Shown here: positions 63,638 through 64,000 of the stretch, one piece after another
How the letters are laid out: each line of letters begins with the position of its first letter
Numbering within the stretch: position 1 is the stretch's first letter
NCBI RefSeq assembly: GCF_020731415.2
Contig: NZ_CP088273.1
Coordinates: forward strand, 2,485,001-2,549,000
Origin: Phyllobacterium sp. T1293
GTDB lineage: Bacteria; Pseudomonadota; Alphaproteobacteria; Rhizobiales; Rhizobiaceae
Direction: 5' to 3'
Length of the DNA stretch: 64,000 nucleotides
Notes under the pieces: model-generated
The model's database searches: none
The model's input: only the letters and a program-made list of their open reading frames with translations
Told to the model about the DNA's origin: nothing
Translations under genes and position numbers: made by a program

Positions 63638-64000
63638 ATGGCCTACGAAAATATCATTGTCGAAACGCGCGAGAAGGTTGGCTTCATTCAACTCAATCGA
63701 CCGCAGGCACTGAATGCGCTGAATTCCGCCTTGCTTGCCGAGCTGAGCGCGGCGCTTGAAGACTTCGAAAAGGACGAGCGGATCGGTGCCGTCGTCATCA
63801 CCGGCTCTGAAAAGGCATTTGCTGCCGGTGCCGACATCAAGGAAATGCAGACACTCCAGTTCGCCGATGCATATCTCAGCGATTATTTCAGCGAATGGGA
63901 GCGGGTCACGCGTCTGCGCAAACCACTGATCGCCGCGGTGGCGGGCTATGCGCTGGGCGGGGGCTGCGAGCTTGCCATGATGTGCGATTTCATCATTGCA
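63638..64000 (+). CDS. Enoyl-CoA hydratase, partial (C-terminal part beyond the window)
   Basis: The first 121 codons of a crotonase-superfamily protein. The ATG at 63638 follows AGGAGGAG with seven bases spacing. Visible features are the oxyanion-hole segment [10 protein letters not shown] (about 64-73) and the second active-site segment [16 protein letters not shown] (about 107-120), where Glu114 is the expected catalytic acid or base. Enoyl-CoA hydratases convert trans-2-enoyl-CoA to 3-hydroxyacyl-CoA in fatty-acid degradation. In related genomes mutM, this gene, rpsT and dnaA follow one another, so dnaA may lie just beyond the window. Confidence 0.92.
   Translation, partial: MAYENIIVETREKVGFIQLNRPQALNALNSALLAELSAALEDFEKDERIGAVVITGSEKAFAAGADIKEMQTLQFADAYLSDYFSEWERVTRLRKPLIAAVAGYALGGGCELAMMCDFIIA

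Overview
The window looks like chromosomal DNA of an alphaproteobacterium of the order Hyphomicrobiales (Rhizobiales), most likely a Brucellaceae or Phyllobacteriaceae member. The support is gene content and order: dnaX-ybaB-recR with the SRP RNA just upstream, a type II lumazine synthase (ribH2) behind an FMN riboswitch, mutM followed by an enoyl-CoA hydratase, a yejABEF-type peptide importer with two binding proteins, a cpa/tad pilus locus, and short palindromic intergenic repeats of a rhizobial kind. The genus cannot be fixed from the sequence alone. Coding DNA is moderately GC-rich. Many starts are GTG or TTG.

Layout. 1-9.7 kb is a loose accessory region: a truncated diaminopropionate ammonia-lyase with a divergent Lrp-type regulator, two exported alpha/beta hydrolases, a Hint-domain surface or secreted protein with an AT-richer N-terminal half, a small membrane protein behind a hairpin-rich leader, an MFS exporter with a divergent MarR regulator, and an AI-2E-family membrane protein. 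9.8-17.4 kb is a three-gene RND efflux operon of MdtABC type with two different pump subunits and no outer-membrane channel. 17.5-19.8 kb holds small proteins and a transglutaminase-like protein. 19.9-22.8 kb is an unusual minus-strand operon: a MaoC-like hydratase, a class III CoA-transferase and a substrate-binding-protein fold without a signal peptide. 22.9-28.6 kb holds a glutathionyl-hydroquinone reductase, an IlvD-type dehydratase with a divergent LysR regulator, an MltB-type lytic transglycosylase and recR.

29-35.4 kb is housekeeping: ybaB, dnaX, SRP RNA, a HIT protein, nudC, then about 1 kb of non-coding repeats with a strongly structured segment, then pheA and kdsB. 35.6-45.8 kb contains a membrane-anchored cytochrome c, the Yej peptide ABC importer (two binding proteins, two permeases, one double ATPase), a coupled 2-hydroxyacid dehydrogenase, and the FMN riboswitch with ribH2. 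46-49.4 kb has an NlpC/P60 peptidase coupled to a MarR-like regulator, a P-loop phosphotransferase on the other strand, and an M17 aminopeptidase.

49.5-61.4 kb is a complete-looking Flp/Tad pilus locus. On the minus strand it runs flp pilin, cpaA, cpaB, cpaC, cpaD, cpaE, cpaF, tadB, tadC. On the plus strand there is a TPR lipoprotein (tadD-like) at one end, and an orphan secretin-N-domain protein plus two TadE-like pseudopilins at the other. The window ends with deoB, mutM and the start of an enoyl-CoA hydratase gene.

No complete transposase, integrase, CRISPR array or tRNA was seen. The most interesting non-standard items are the structured RNA-like region at 33160-33405, the hairpin-rich leader at 4931-5206, the signal-less binding-protein operon at 19858-22757, the mosaic Hint protein and the inverted-orientation copies of a palindromic repeat.
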